Part shown: piece after piece, positions 50,915 through 63,420 of the stretch
How positions within the stretch are numbered: the first letter of the stretch is position 1
Layout of the letters: each line of letters starts with the position of its first letter
Assembly (NCBI GenBank): GCA_945910005.1
Contig: CAMDTW010000265.1
Location: forward strand, 62,001-126,000
Direction: 5' to 3'
DNA: 64,000 nucleotides
From: Isoperla grammatica
Taxonomy: Eukaryota; Arthropoda; Insecta; Plecoptera; Perlodidae
Program-made: the position numbers and the translations under genes
The notes under the pieces: model-generated
The model's database searches: none
Told to the model about the DNA's origin: nothing
Seen by the model: the letters and a program-made list of their open reading frames with translations, nothing else

Positions 50915-51202
50915 TTTTAAGAGGAATCTTGCATACGGCTGGGATTCCTAAGGGTTTCAACCAAATTGCACAAATCGTTGTTTTAGAGCGTTTCAGGCTC
51001 CAATAAGCACAATTTGTCCATTTCGTCACATTTCGATAACTTCTATAGAAGTAACACCCTCCGTTAAAAAATAAGAATTATAGGCTGCATTCTGAAAGAG
51101 TATTATGAAAATGCATAAATTGAGTTTTTTGGTCGTTTTTGGTTAAAATATGTATAAAATATAGAAATTGGCTGATTTTAGTCTATCTACCACAAACTTC
51201 CA
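50915..51202. repeat. Hybrid A/B monomer, copy 2
   Basis: Class A through CCGTTAAAAAATAAG and GGCTGCATTCT, then class B from GAAAGAGTATTATG with TTGGTCG and TATGTATAAAA. Same breakpoint as the hybrid at 44853. It lies inside the 8-monomer-spaced duplication and so has a positional partner at 53227. Confidence 0.8.
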
Positions 51203-52071
51203 GTTTTAAGAGGAATCTTGCTTACGGCCGGGATTCCTAAGGGTTTCAACCAAAGTTGACAAATCGTTGCTTTAAAGCGTTTTAGGCTCCAATAAGCACA
51301 AATTGTCCATTTCGTCACATTTCGATAACTTCTATAGAAGTTACACCCTCCGTTGGAAAATAAGAATTATAGGCTGCATTCTTCAAGAGTATAATGAAAA
51401 TGCATAAATTGAGTTTTTTCGTCGTTTTTGGTTAAAATATGCATAAAAAATTGAAATTGGCTGATTTCAGTCTATCAACCACAAACTTCCAGTTTTAAGA
51501 GAAATCTTACATACGGCCGGGATTCCTAAGTGTTTCAACCAAAGTTGACAAATCGTTGTTTCAGAGCGTTTCAGGCTCCAATAAGCACAATTTGTCCATT
51601 TCGTCACATTTCGATAACTTCTATAGAAGTTACACCCTCCGTTGAAAAATAAGAATTATAGGCTGCATTCTTCAAGAGTATAATGAAAATGCATAAATTG
51701 AGTTTTTTCGTCGTTTTTGGTTAAAATATGCATAAAATATAGAAATTGGCTGATTTTAGTCTATTTACCACAAACTTTTAGTTTTAAGAGGAATCTTGCA
51801 TACGGCTGGGATTCCTAAGGGTTTCAACCAAATTGCACAAATCGTTGTTTTAGAGCGTTTCAGGCTCCAATAAGCACAATTTGTCCATTTCGGCACATTT
51901 CGATAACTTCTATAGAAGTTACACCCTCCGTCGAAAAATAAGAATTATAGGTTGCATTCTTCAAGAGTATAATGAAAATGCATAAATTGAGTTTTTTCGT
52001 CGTTTTTGGTTAAAATATGCATAAAAAATAGAAATTGGCCTGATTTCAGTCTATCTACCACAAACTTCCAG

Positions 52072-53515
52072 TTTTAAGAGGAATCTTGTATACGGCCGGG
52101 ATTCCTAAGGGTTTCAACCAAAGTTGACAAATCGTTGTTTTAGAGCGTTTTAGGCTCCAATAAGCACAATTTGTCCATTTCGTCACATTTCGATAACTTC
52201 TATAGAAGTTACACCCTCCGTTAAAAAATAAGAATTATAGGCTGCATTCTTCAAGAGTATAATGAAAATGCATAAATTGAGTTTTTTCGTCGTTTTTGGT
52301 TAAAATATGCATAAAATATAGAAATTGGCTGATTTTAGTCTATCTACCACAAACTTCCAGTTTTAAGAGGAATCTTGCATACGGCTGGGATTCCTAAGGG
52401 TTTCAACCAAATTGCACAAATCGTTGTTTTAGACCGTTTCAGGCTCCAATAAGCACAATTTGTCCATTTCGTCACATTTCGATAACTTCTATAGAAGTTA
52501 CACCCTCCGTCGAAAAATAAGAATTATAGGTTGCATTCTTCAAGAGTATAATGAAAATGCATAAATTGAGTTTTTCGTCGTTTTTGGTTAAAATATCCAT
52601 AAAATATAGAAATTGGCTGATTTCAGTCCATCTACCACAAACTTCCAGTTTTAAGAGGAATCTTGCATACGGCCGGGATTCCTAAGGGTTTCAACCAAAG
52701 TTGACAAATCGTTGTTTTAGAGCGTTTCAGGCTCCAATAAGCACAATTTGTCCATTTCGTCACATTTCGATAACTTCTATAGAAGTTACACCCTCCGTTG
52801 AAAAATAAGAATTATAGGCTGCATTTGTTCAAGAGTATAATGAAAATGCATAAATTGAGTTTTTCGTCGTTTTTGGTTTAAATATGCATAAAATATAGAA
52901 ATTGGCTGATTTCAGTCTATCTACCACAAACTTCCAGTTTTAAGAGGAATCTTGCATACGGCTGGGATTCCTAAGGGTTTCAACCAAAGTTGACAAATCG
53001 TTGTTTTAGAGCGTTTCAGGCTCCAATAAGCACAATTTGTCCATTTCGTCACATTTCGATAACTTCTATAGAAGTTACACCCTCCGTCAAAATATAAGAA
53101 TTATAGGTTGCATTCTTCAAGAGTATAATGAAAATGCATAAATTGAGTTTTTTCGTCGTTTTTGGTTAAAATATGCATAAAATATAGAAATTGGCTGATT
53201 TTAGTCTATCTACCACAAACTTCCAGTTTTAAGAGGAATCTTGCATACGGCTGGGATTCCTAAGGGTTTCAACCAAATTGCACAAATCGTTGTTTTAGAG
53301 CGTTTCAGGCTCCAATAAGCACAATTTGTACATTTCGTCACATTTCGATAACTTCTATAGAAGTTACACCCTCCGTCAAAATATAAGAATTATAGGTTGC
53401 ATTCTGAAAGAGTATTATGAAAATGCATAAATTGAGTTTTTTGGTCGTTTTTGGTTAAAATATGTATAAAATATAGAAATTGGCTGATTTTAGTCTATCT
53501 ACCACAAACTTCCAG
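52072..53515. repeat. Eight-monomer-spaced duplication, copy 2 (five monomers)
   Basis: Partner of 49759-51202 with the same marker order. It differs by GTATACGGCC at its start, CATTTGTTCAAG near 52825, a shorter T-run near 52570 and 52860, and the replaced left half of the hybrid monomer. Confidence 0.82.
53227..53515. repeat. Hybrid A/B monomer, copy 3
   Basis: Class A2-like left part with CCGTCAAAATATAAG and GGTTGCATTCT, then the same class B tail (GAAAGAGTATTATG, TTGGTCG, TATGTATAAAA). The left part differs from its positional partner at 50915 (CCGTTAAAAAATAAG, GGCTGC). The upstream half has therefore been replaced in one of the two while the hybrid junction was kept. Confidence 0.8.
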
Positions 53516-56500
53516 TTTTAAGAGGAATCTTGCATACGGCCGGGATTCCTAAGGGTTTCAACCAAAGTTGACAAATCGTTGTTTTAGAGCGTTTTAGGCT
53601 CCAATAAGCACAATTTGTCCATTTCGTCACATTTCGATAACTTCTATAGAAGTTACACCCTCCGTTGAAAAATAAGAATTATAGGCTGCATTCTTCAAGA
53701 GTATAATGAAAATGCATAAATTGAGTTTTTTTCGTCGTTTTTGGTAAAAATATCCATAAAATATAGAAATTGGCTGATTTTAGTCTATGTACCACAAACT
53801 TCCAGTTTTAAGAGAAATCTTGCATACGGCCGGGATTCCTAAGGGTTTCAACCAAAGTTGACAAATCGTTGTTTTAGAGCGTTTCAGGCTCCAATAACCA
53901 CAATTTGTCCATTGCGTCACATTTCGATAACTTCTATAGAAGTTACACCCTCCTTTGAAAAATAAGAATTATAGGCTGCATTCTTCAAGAGTATAATGAA
54001 AATGCATAAATTGAGTTTTTTCGTCGTTTTTGGTTAAAATATGCATAAAATATAGAAATTGGCTGATTTTAGTCTATCTACCACAAACTTCCAGTTTTAA
54101 GAGGAATCTTGCATACGGCCGGGATTCCTAAGGGTTTCAACCAAAGTTGACAAATCGTTGTTTTAGAGCGTTTCAGGCTCCAATAAGCACAAATTGTCCA
54201 TTTCGTCACATTTCGATAACTTCTACAGAAGTTACACCCTCCGTTGAAAAATAAGAATTATAGGCTGCATTCTTCAAGAGTATAATGAAAATGCATAAAT
54301 TGAGTTTTTTCGTCGTTTTTGGTTAAAATATGCATAAAATATAGAAATTGGCTGATTTTAGTCTATCTACCACAAACTTCCAGTTTTAAGAGGAATCTTG
54401 CATACGGCTGGGATTCCTAAGGGTTTCAACCAAATTGCACAAATCGTTGTTTTAGAGCGTTTCAGGCTCCAATAAGCACAATTTGTCCATTTCGTCACAT
54501 TTCGATAACTTCTATAGAAGTTACACCCTCCGTCGAAAAATAAGAATTATAGGTTGCATTCTTCAAGAGTATAATGAAAATGCATAAATTGAGTTTTTAC
54601 GTCGTTTTTGGTTAAAATATGCATAAAATATAGAAATTGGCGATTTTTAGTCTATCTACCACAAACTTCCAGTTTTAAGAGGAATCTTGCATACGGCTGG
54701 GATTCCTAAGGGTTTCAACCAAATTGCACAAATCGTTGTTTTAGACCGTTTCAGGCTCCAATAAGCACAATTTGTCCATTTCGTCACATTTCGATCACTT
54801 CTATAGAAGTTACACCCTCCGTCGAAAAATAAGAATTATAGGTTGCATTCTTCAAGAGTATAATGAAAATGCATAAATTGAGTTTTTTCGTCGGTTTTGG
54901 TTAAAATATGCATAAAAAATAGAAATTGGCTGATTTCAGTCTATCTACCAAAAACTTCCAGTTTTAAGAGGAATCTTGCATACGGCCGGGATTCCTAAGG
55001 GTTTCAACCAAAGTTAACAAATCGTTGTTTTAGAGCGTTTCAGGCTCCAATAAGCACAATTTGTCCATTTCGTCACATTTCGATAACTTCTATAGAAGTT
55101 ACACCCTCCGTTGAAAAATAAGAATTATAGGCTGCATTCTTCAAGAGTATAATGAAAATGCATAAATTGAGTTTTTTCGTCGTTTTTGGTTAAAATATGC
55201 ATAAAATATAGAAATTGGCTGATTTCAGTCTATCTACCACAAACTTCCAGTTTTAAGAGGAATCTTGCATACGGCTGGGATTCCTAAGGGTTTCAACCAA
55301 AGTTGACAAATCGTTGTTTTAGAGCGTTTCAGGCCCCAATAAGCACAATTTGTCCATTTCGTCACATTTCGATAACTACTTTAGAAGTTACACCAACCGT
55401 TGAAAAATAATAATGTTAGTGTGCATTCTGAAAGAGTATTATGAAAATGCATAAATTGAGTTTTTTGGTCGTTTTTGGTTAAAATATGCATAAAATATAG
55501 AAATTGGCTGATTTTAGTCTATCTACCACAAACTTCCAGTTTAAAGAGGAATCTTGCATACGGCCGGGATTCCTAAGGGTTTCAACCAAAGTTGACAAAT
55601 CGTTGTTTTATAGCGTTTCAGGCTCCAATAAGCTACAAATTGTCCATTTCGTCACATTTCGAAAACTTCTATAGAAGTTACACCCTCCGTCAAAATATAA
55701 GAATTATAGGTTGCATTCTTCAAGAGTATAATGAAAATGCATAAATTGAGTTTTTTCGTCGTTTTTGGTTAAAATATTCATAAAATAAAGAAAAAGGCTG
55801 ATTTTAGTCTATCTACCACAAACTTCCAGTTTTAAGAGGAATCTTGCATACTGCTGGGATTCCTAAGGGTTTCAACCAAATTGCACAAATCGTTGTTTTA
55901 GAGCGTTTCAGGCTCCAATAAGCACAATTTGTCCATTTCGTCACATTTCGATAGTTTCTATAGAAGTTACACCCTCCGTCGAAAAATAAGAATTATAGGT
56001 TTCATTCTTCAAGAGTATAATGAAAATACATAAATTGAGTTTTTTCGTCGTTTTTGGTTAAAATATGCATAAAAAATAGAAATTGGCTGATTTCTGTCTT
56101 TCTACCACAAACTTCCAGTTTTAAGAGGAATCTTGCATACGGCTGGGATTCCTAAGGGTTTCAACCAAATTGCACAAATCGTTGTTTTAGAGCGTTTCAG
56201 GCTCCAATAAGCACAATTTGTCCATTTCGTCACATTTCGATAACTTCTATAGAAGTTACACCCTCCGTCAAAATATAAGAATTATAGGTTGCATTCTTCA
56301 AGAGTATAATGAAAATGCATAAATTGAGTTTTTTCGTCGTTTTTGGTTAAAATATGCATAAAATATAGAAATTGGCTGATTTAAGTCTATCTACCACAAA
56401 CATCCAGTTTTAAGAGGAATCTTGCATACGGCTGGGATTCCTAAGGGTTTCAACCAAATTGCACAAATCGTTGTTTTAGAGCGTTTCAGGCTCCAATAAG

Positions 56501-59006
56501 CACAATTTGTACATTTCGTCACATTTCGATAACTTCTATAGAAGTTACACCCTCCGTCAAAATATAAGAATTATAGGTTGCATCCTTCAAGAGTATAATG
56601 AAAATGCATAAATTGAGTTTTTTCCTCATTTTTGGTTAAAATATGCATAAAATAAAGAAAAAGGCTGATTTTAGTCTATCTACCACAAACTTCCAGTTTT
56701 AAGAGGAATCTTGCATACTGCTGGGATTCCTAAGGGTTTCAACCAAATTGCACAAATCGTTGTTTTAGAGCGTTTCAGGCTCCAATAAGCACAATTTGTC
56801 CATTTCGTCACATTTCGATAACTTCTATAGAAGTTACACCCTCCGTCAAAAAATAAGAATTATAGGTTGCATTCTTCAAGAGTATAATGAAAATGCATAA
56901 ATTGAGTTTTTTCGTCGTTTTTGGTTAAAATATGCATAAAAAATAGAAATTGGCTGATTTCAGTCTATCTACCACAAACTTCCAGTTTAAAGAGGAATCT
57001 TGCATACGGCCGGGATTCCTAAGGGTTTCAACCAAAGTTGACAAATCGTTGTTTTAGAGCGTTTCAGGCTCCAAAGAGCACAATTTGTCCATTTCGTCAC
57101 ATTTCGATAACTACTTTAGAAGTTACACCAACCGTTGAAAAATAATAATGTTAGTGTGCATTCTGAAAGAGTATTATGAAAATGCATAAATTAAGTTTTT
57201 TGGTCGTTTTTGGTTAAAATATGTATAAAATATAGAAATTGGCTGATTTTAGTCTATCTACCACAAACTTCCAGTTTTAAGAGAAATTTTGCATACGGCC
57301 GGGATTCCTAAGGGTTTCAACCAAAGTTGACAAATCGTTGCTTTAAAGCGTTTCAGGCTCCAATAAGCACAAATTGTCCATTTCGTCACATTTCGATAAC
57401 TTCTATAGAAGTTACACCCTCCGTTGGAAAATAAGAATTATAGGCTGCATTCTTCAAGAGTATAATGAAAATGCATAAATTGAGTTTTTTCGTCGTTTTT
57501 GGTTAAAATATGCATAAAATATAGAAATTGGCTGATTTTAGTTATACCACAAACTTCCAGTTTTAAGAGGACTCTTAAATACGGCTGGGATTCCTAAGGG
57601 TTTCAACCAAATTGCACAAATCGTTGTTTTAGAGCGTTTCAGGCTCCAATAAGCACAATTTGTCTATTTCGTCACATTTCGATAACTTCTATAGAAGTTA
57701 CACCCTCCGTCGAAAAATAAGAATTATAGGTTGCATTCTTCAAGAGTATAATGAAAATGCATAAATTGAGTTTTTTCGTCGTTTTTGGTTAAAATATGCA
57801 TAAAAAATAGAAATTGGCTGATTTCAGTCTATCTACCACAAACTTCCAGTTTTAAGAGGAATCTTGCATACGGCCGGGATTCCTAAGGGTTTCAACCAAA
57901 GTTGACAAATCGTTGTTTTAGAGCGTTTCAGGCTCCAACAAGCACAATTTGTCCATTTCGTCACATTTCGATAACTTCTATAGAAGTTACACCCTCCGTC
58001 GAAAAATAAGAATTATAGGTTGCATTCTTCAAGAGTATAATGAAAATGCATAAATTGAGTTTTTTCGTCGTTTTTGGTTAAAATATGCATAAAAAATAGA
58101 AATTGGCTGATTTCAGTCTATCAACCACAAACTTCCAGTTTTAAGAGAAATCTTGCATACGGCCGGGATTCCTAAGTGTTTCAACCAAAGTTGACAAATC
58201 GTTGTTTCAGAGCGTTTCAGGCTCCAATAAGCACAATTTGTCCATTTCGTCACATTTCGATAACTTCTATAGAAGTTACACCCTCCGTTGAAAAATAAGA
58301 ATTATAGGCTGCATTCTTCAAGAGTATAATGAAAATGCATAAATTGAGTTTTTTCGTCGTTTTTGGTTAAAATATGCATAAAATATAGAAATTGGCTGAT
58401 TTTAGTCTATCTACCACAAACTTTTAGTTTTAAGAGGAATCTTGCATACGGCTGGGATTCCAAAGGGTTTCAACCTAATTGCACAAATCGTTGTTTTAGA
58501 GCGTTTCAGGCTCCAATAAGCACAATTTGTCCATTTCGTCACATTTCGATAACTTCTATAGAAGTTACACCCTCCGTCGAAAAATAAGAATCATAGGTTG
58601 CATTCTTCAAGAGTATAATGAAAATGCATAAATTGAGTGTTTTTTGTTGTTTTTGGTCAAAATATGCATAAAAAATAGAAATTGGCTGATTTCAGTCTAT
58701 CTACCACAAACTTCCAGTTTTAAGAGGAATCTTGCATATGGCTGGGATTCCTAAGGGTTTCAACCAAAGTTGACAAATCGTTGTTTTAGAGCGTTTCAGG
58801 CTCCAATAAGCACAATTTGTCCATTTCGTCACATTTCGATTACTTCTATAGAAGTTACACCCTCCGTTGAAAAATAAGAATTATAGGCTGCATTCTTCAA
58901 GAGTATAATGAAAATGCATAAATTGCGTTTTTTCGTCGTTTTTGGTTAAAATATGCATAAAAAATAGAAATTGGCTGATTTCAGTCTATCTACCACAAAC
59001 TTCCAG

Positions 59007-62000
59007 TTTTAAGAGGAATCTTGCATACGGCTGGGATTCCTAAGGGTTTCAACCAAAGTTGACAAATCGTTGTTTTAGAGCGTTTTTGGCTCCAAACAGC
59101 ACAATTTGTCCATTTCGTCACATTTCGATTACTTCTATAGAAGTTACACCCTCCGTTGAAAAATAAGAATTATAGGCTGCATTCTTCAAGAGTATAATGA
59201 AAATGCTTAAATTGCGTTTTTTCGTCGTTTTTGGTTAAAATATGCATAAAAAATAGAAATTGGCTGATTTCAGTCTATCTACCACAAACTTCCAGTTTTA
59301 AGAGGAATCTTGCATACGGCTGGGATTCCTAAGGGTTTCAACCAAAGTTGACAAATCGTTGTTTTAGAGCGTTTCAGGCTCCAATAAGCACAATTTGTCC
59401 ATTTCGTCACATTTCGATAACTTCTATAGAAGTTACACCCTCCGTTGAAAAATAAGAATTATAGGCTGCATTCTTCAAGAGTATAATGAAAATGCATAAA
59501 TTGAGTTTTTTCGTCGTTTTTGGTTAAAATATGCATAAAATATAGAAATTGGCTGATTTCAGTCTATCTACCACAAACTTCCAGTTTTAAGAGGAATCTT
59601 GCATACGGCTGGGATTCCTAAGGGTTTCATCCAAAGTTGACAAATCGTTGTTTTAGAGCGTTTCAGGCTCCAATTAGCACAATTTGTCCATTTCGTCACA
59701 TTTCGATAACTACTTTAGAAGTTACACCAACCGTTGAAAAATAATAATGTTAGTGTGCATTCTGAAAGAGTATTATGAAAATGCATAAATTGAGTTTTTT
59801 GGTCGTTTTTGGTTAAAATATGCATAAAATATAGAAATTGGCTGATTTTAGTCTATCTACCACAAACTTCCAGTTTAGAGAGGAATCTTGCATACGGCCG
59901 GGATTCCTAAGGGTTTCAACCAAAGTTGACAAATCGTTGTTTTAGAGCGTTTCAGGCTCCAATAAGCACAAATTGTCCATTTCGTCACATTTCGATAACT
60001 TCTATAGAAGTTACACCCTCCGTTGAAAAATAAGAATTATAGGCTGCATTCTTCAAGAGTATAATGAAAATGCATAAATTGAGTTTTTTCGTCGTTTTTG
60101 GTTAAAATATGCATAAAATATAGAAATTGGCTGATTTTAGTCTATCTACCACAAACTTCCAGTTTTAAGAGGAATCTTGCATACGGCTGGGATTCCTAAG
60201 GGTTTCAACCAAATTGCACAAATCGTTGTTTTAGAGCGTTTCAGGCTCTAATAAGCACAATTTGTCCATTTCGTCACATTTCGATAACTTCTATAGAAGT
60301 TACACCCTCCGTCGAAAAATAAGAATTATAGGTTGCATTCTTCAAGAGTATAATGAAAATACGTAAATTGAGTTTTTTCGTCGTTTTTGGTTAAAATATG
60401 CATAAAAAATAGAAATTGGCTGATTTCTGTCTATCTACCACAAACTTCCAGTTTTAAGAGGAATCTTGCATACGGCCGGGATTCCTAAGGGTTTCAACCA
60501 AAGTTGACAAATCGTTGTTTTAGAGCGTTTTAGGCTCCAATAAGCACAATTTGTCCATTTCGTCACATTTCGATAACTTCTATAGAAGTTACACCCTCCG
60601 TTGAAAAATAAGAATTATAAGCTGCATTCTTCAAGAGTATAATGAAAATGCATAAATTGAGTTTTTTCGTCGTTTTTGGTAAAAATATCCATAAAATATA
60701 GAAATTGGCTGATTTTAGTCTATGTACCACAAACTTCCAGTTTTAAGAGGAATCTTGCATACGGCTGGGATTCCTAAGGGTTTCAACCAAATTGCACAAA
60801 TCGTTGTTTTAGAGCGTTTCAGGCTCCAATAAGCACAATTTGTCCATTTCGTCACATTTTGATAACTTCTATAGAAGTTACACCCTCCGTCGAAAAATAA
60901 GAATTATAGGTTGCATTCTTCAAGAGTATAATGAAAATGCATAAATTGAGTTTTTTCGTCGTTTTTGGTTAAAATATGCATAAAAAATAGAAATTGGCTG
61001 ATTTCAGTCCATCTACCACAAACTTCCAGTTTTAAGAGGAATCTTGCATACGGCCGGGATTCCTAAGGGTTTCAACCAAAGTTGACAAATCGTTGTTCTA
61101 GAGCGTTTCAGGCTCCAATAAGCACAATTTGTCCATTTCGTCACATTTCGATAATTTCTATAGAAGTTACACCCTCCGTCGAAAAATAAGAATTATAGGT
61201 TGCATTCTTCAAGAGTATAATGAAAATACATAAATTGAGTTTTTTCGTCGTTTTTGGTTAAAATATGCATAAATAATAGAAATTGGCTGATTTCAGTCTA
61301 TCTACCACAAACTTCCAGTTTTAAGAGAAATCTTGCATACGGCCGGGATTCCTAAGGGTTTCAACCAAAGTTGACAAATCGTTTTTTAGAGCGTTTCAGG
61401 CTCCAATAAGCACAATTTGTCCATTTCGTCACATTTTGATAACTACTTTAGAAGTTACACCAACCGTTGAAAAATAATAATGTTAGTGTGCATTCTGAAA
61501 GAGTTATATGAAAATGCTTAAATTGAGTTTTTTGGTCGTTTTTGGTTAAAATATGCATAAAATATAGAAATTGGCTGATTTTAGTCTATCTACCACAAAC
61601 TTCCAGTTTTAAGAGGAATCTTGCATACGGCCGGGATTCCTAAGGGTTTCAACCAAAGTTGACAAATCGTTGTTTTAGAGCGTTTCAGGCTCCAATAAGC
61701 ACAAATTGTCCATTTCGTCACATTTCGATAACTTCTATAGAAGTTACACCCTCCGTTGAAAAATAAGAATTATAGGCTGCATTCTTCAAGAGTATAATGA
61801 AAATGCATACATTGAGTTTTTTCGTCGTTTTTGGTTAAAATATGCATAAAATATAGAAATTGGCTGATTTTAGTCTATCTACCACAAACTTCCAGTTTTA
61901 AGAGGAATCTTGCATACGGCTGGGATTTCTAAGGGTTTCAACCAAATTGCACAAATCGTTGTTTTAGAGCGTTTCAGGCTCCAATAAGCACAATTTGTCC

Positions 62001-62410
62001 ATTTCGTCACATTTCGATAACTTCTCTAGAAGTTACACCCTCCGTCGAAAAATAAGAATTATAGGTTGCATTCTTCAAGAGTATAATGAAAATGCATAAA
62101 TTGAGTTTTTTCGTCGTTTTTGGTTAAAATATGCATAAAAAATAGAAATTGGCTGATTTCAGTCTATCTACCACAAACTTCCAGTTTTAAGAGGAATCTT
62201 GCATACGGCCGGGATTCCTAAGGGTTTCAACCAAAGTTGACAAATCGTTGTTTTAGAGCGTTTTAGGCTCCAATAAGCACAATTTGTCCATTTCGTCACA
62301 TTTCGATAACTTCTATAGAAGTAACACCCTCCGTTAAAAAATAAGAATTATAGGCTGCATTCTTCAAGAGTATAATGAAAATGCATAAATTGAGTTTTTT
62401 CGTCGTTTTT
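59007..62410. repeat. 12.42-kb-spaced duplication, copy 2 (~12 monomers)
   Basis: Partner of 46583-49990. Its last monomer switches to a GGTAAAAATATCC tail, which opens a second, local repeat: the 6-monomer unit starting at 60678 and repeated at 62411. Confidence 0.83.
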
Positions 62411-63420
62411 GGTAAAAATATCCATAAAATATAGAAATTGGCTGATTTTAGTCTATGTACCACAAACTTCCAGTTTTAAGAGGAATCTTGCATACGGCTG
62501 GGATTCCTAAGGGTTTCAACCAAATTGCACAAATCGTTGTTTTAGAGCGTTTCAGGCTCCAATAAGCACAATTTGTCCATTTCGTCACATTTTGATAACT
62601 TCTATAGAAGTTACACCCTCCGTCGAAAAATAAGAATTATAGGTTGCATTCTTCAAGAGTATAATGAAAATGCATAAATTGAGTTTTTTCGTCGTTTTTG
62701 GTTAAAATATGCATAAAAAATAGAAATTGGCTGATTTCAGTCCATCTACCACAAACTTCCAGTTTTAAGAGGAATCTTGCATACGGCCGGGATTCCTAAG
62801 GGTTTCAACCAAAGTTGACAAATCGTTGTTCTAGAGCGTTTCAGGCTCCAATAAGCACAATTTGTCCATTTCGTCACATTTCGATAATTTCTATAGAAGT
62901 TACACCCTCCGTCGAAAAATAAGAATTATAGGTTGCATTCTTCAAGAGTATAATGAAAATACATAAATTGAGTTTTTTCGTCGTTTTTGGTTAAAATATG
63001 CATAAATAATAGAAATTGGCTGATTTCAGTCTATCTACCACAAACTTCCAGTTTTAAGAGAAACTTGCATACGGCCGGGATTCCTAAGGGTTTCAACCAA
63101 AGTTGACAAATCGTTTTTTAGAGCGTTTCAGGCTCCAATTAGCACAATTTGTCCATTTCGTCACATTTTGATAACTACTTTAGAAGTTACACCAACCGTT
63201 GAAAAATAATAATGTTAGTGTGCATTCTGAAAGAGTTATATGAAAATGCTTAAATTGAGTTTTTTGGTCGTTTTTGGTTAAAATATGCATAAAATATAGA
63301 AATTGGCTGATTTTAGTCTATCTACCACAAACTTCCAGTTTTAAGAGGAATCTTGCATACGGCCGGGATTCCTAAGGGTTTCAACCAAAGTTGACAAATC
63401 GTTGTTTTAGAGCGTTTCAG
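60678..63420. repeat. Six-monomer tandem repeat (period 1733 bp)
   Basis: Unit 1 is about 60678-62410, and a partial unit 2 runs from 62411 to about 63420. Offsets of 1733-1734 bp are shared by GGTAAAAATATCC (60678/62411), GTCCATC, CGTTGTTCTAGAG (61097/62830), ATAAATAATAG (61270/63003), CGTTTTTTAGAG (61381/63113) and the B monomer with AGAGTTATATG (61440/63174). Homology fades after the following monomer start: unit 1 has GCACAAATTGTCC where unit 2 has GCACAATTTGTCC. Confidence 0.82.

Larger units (their letters stand above)
49759..51202. repeat. Eight-monomer-spaced duplication, copy 1 (five monomers)
   Basis: Matches 52072-53515 at an offset of 2313 bp; both are 1444 bp. Shared ordered markers are GCGTTTTAGGC with CCGTTAAAAAATAAG, TTTTAGACCG, ATATCCATAAAATATAG, TCAGTCCATC, CCGTCAAAATATAAG and a hybrid A/B monomer at the end. 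Confidence 0.82.
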
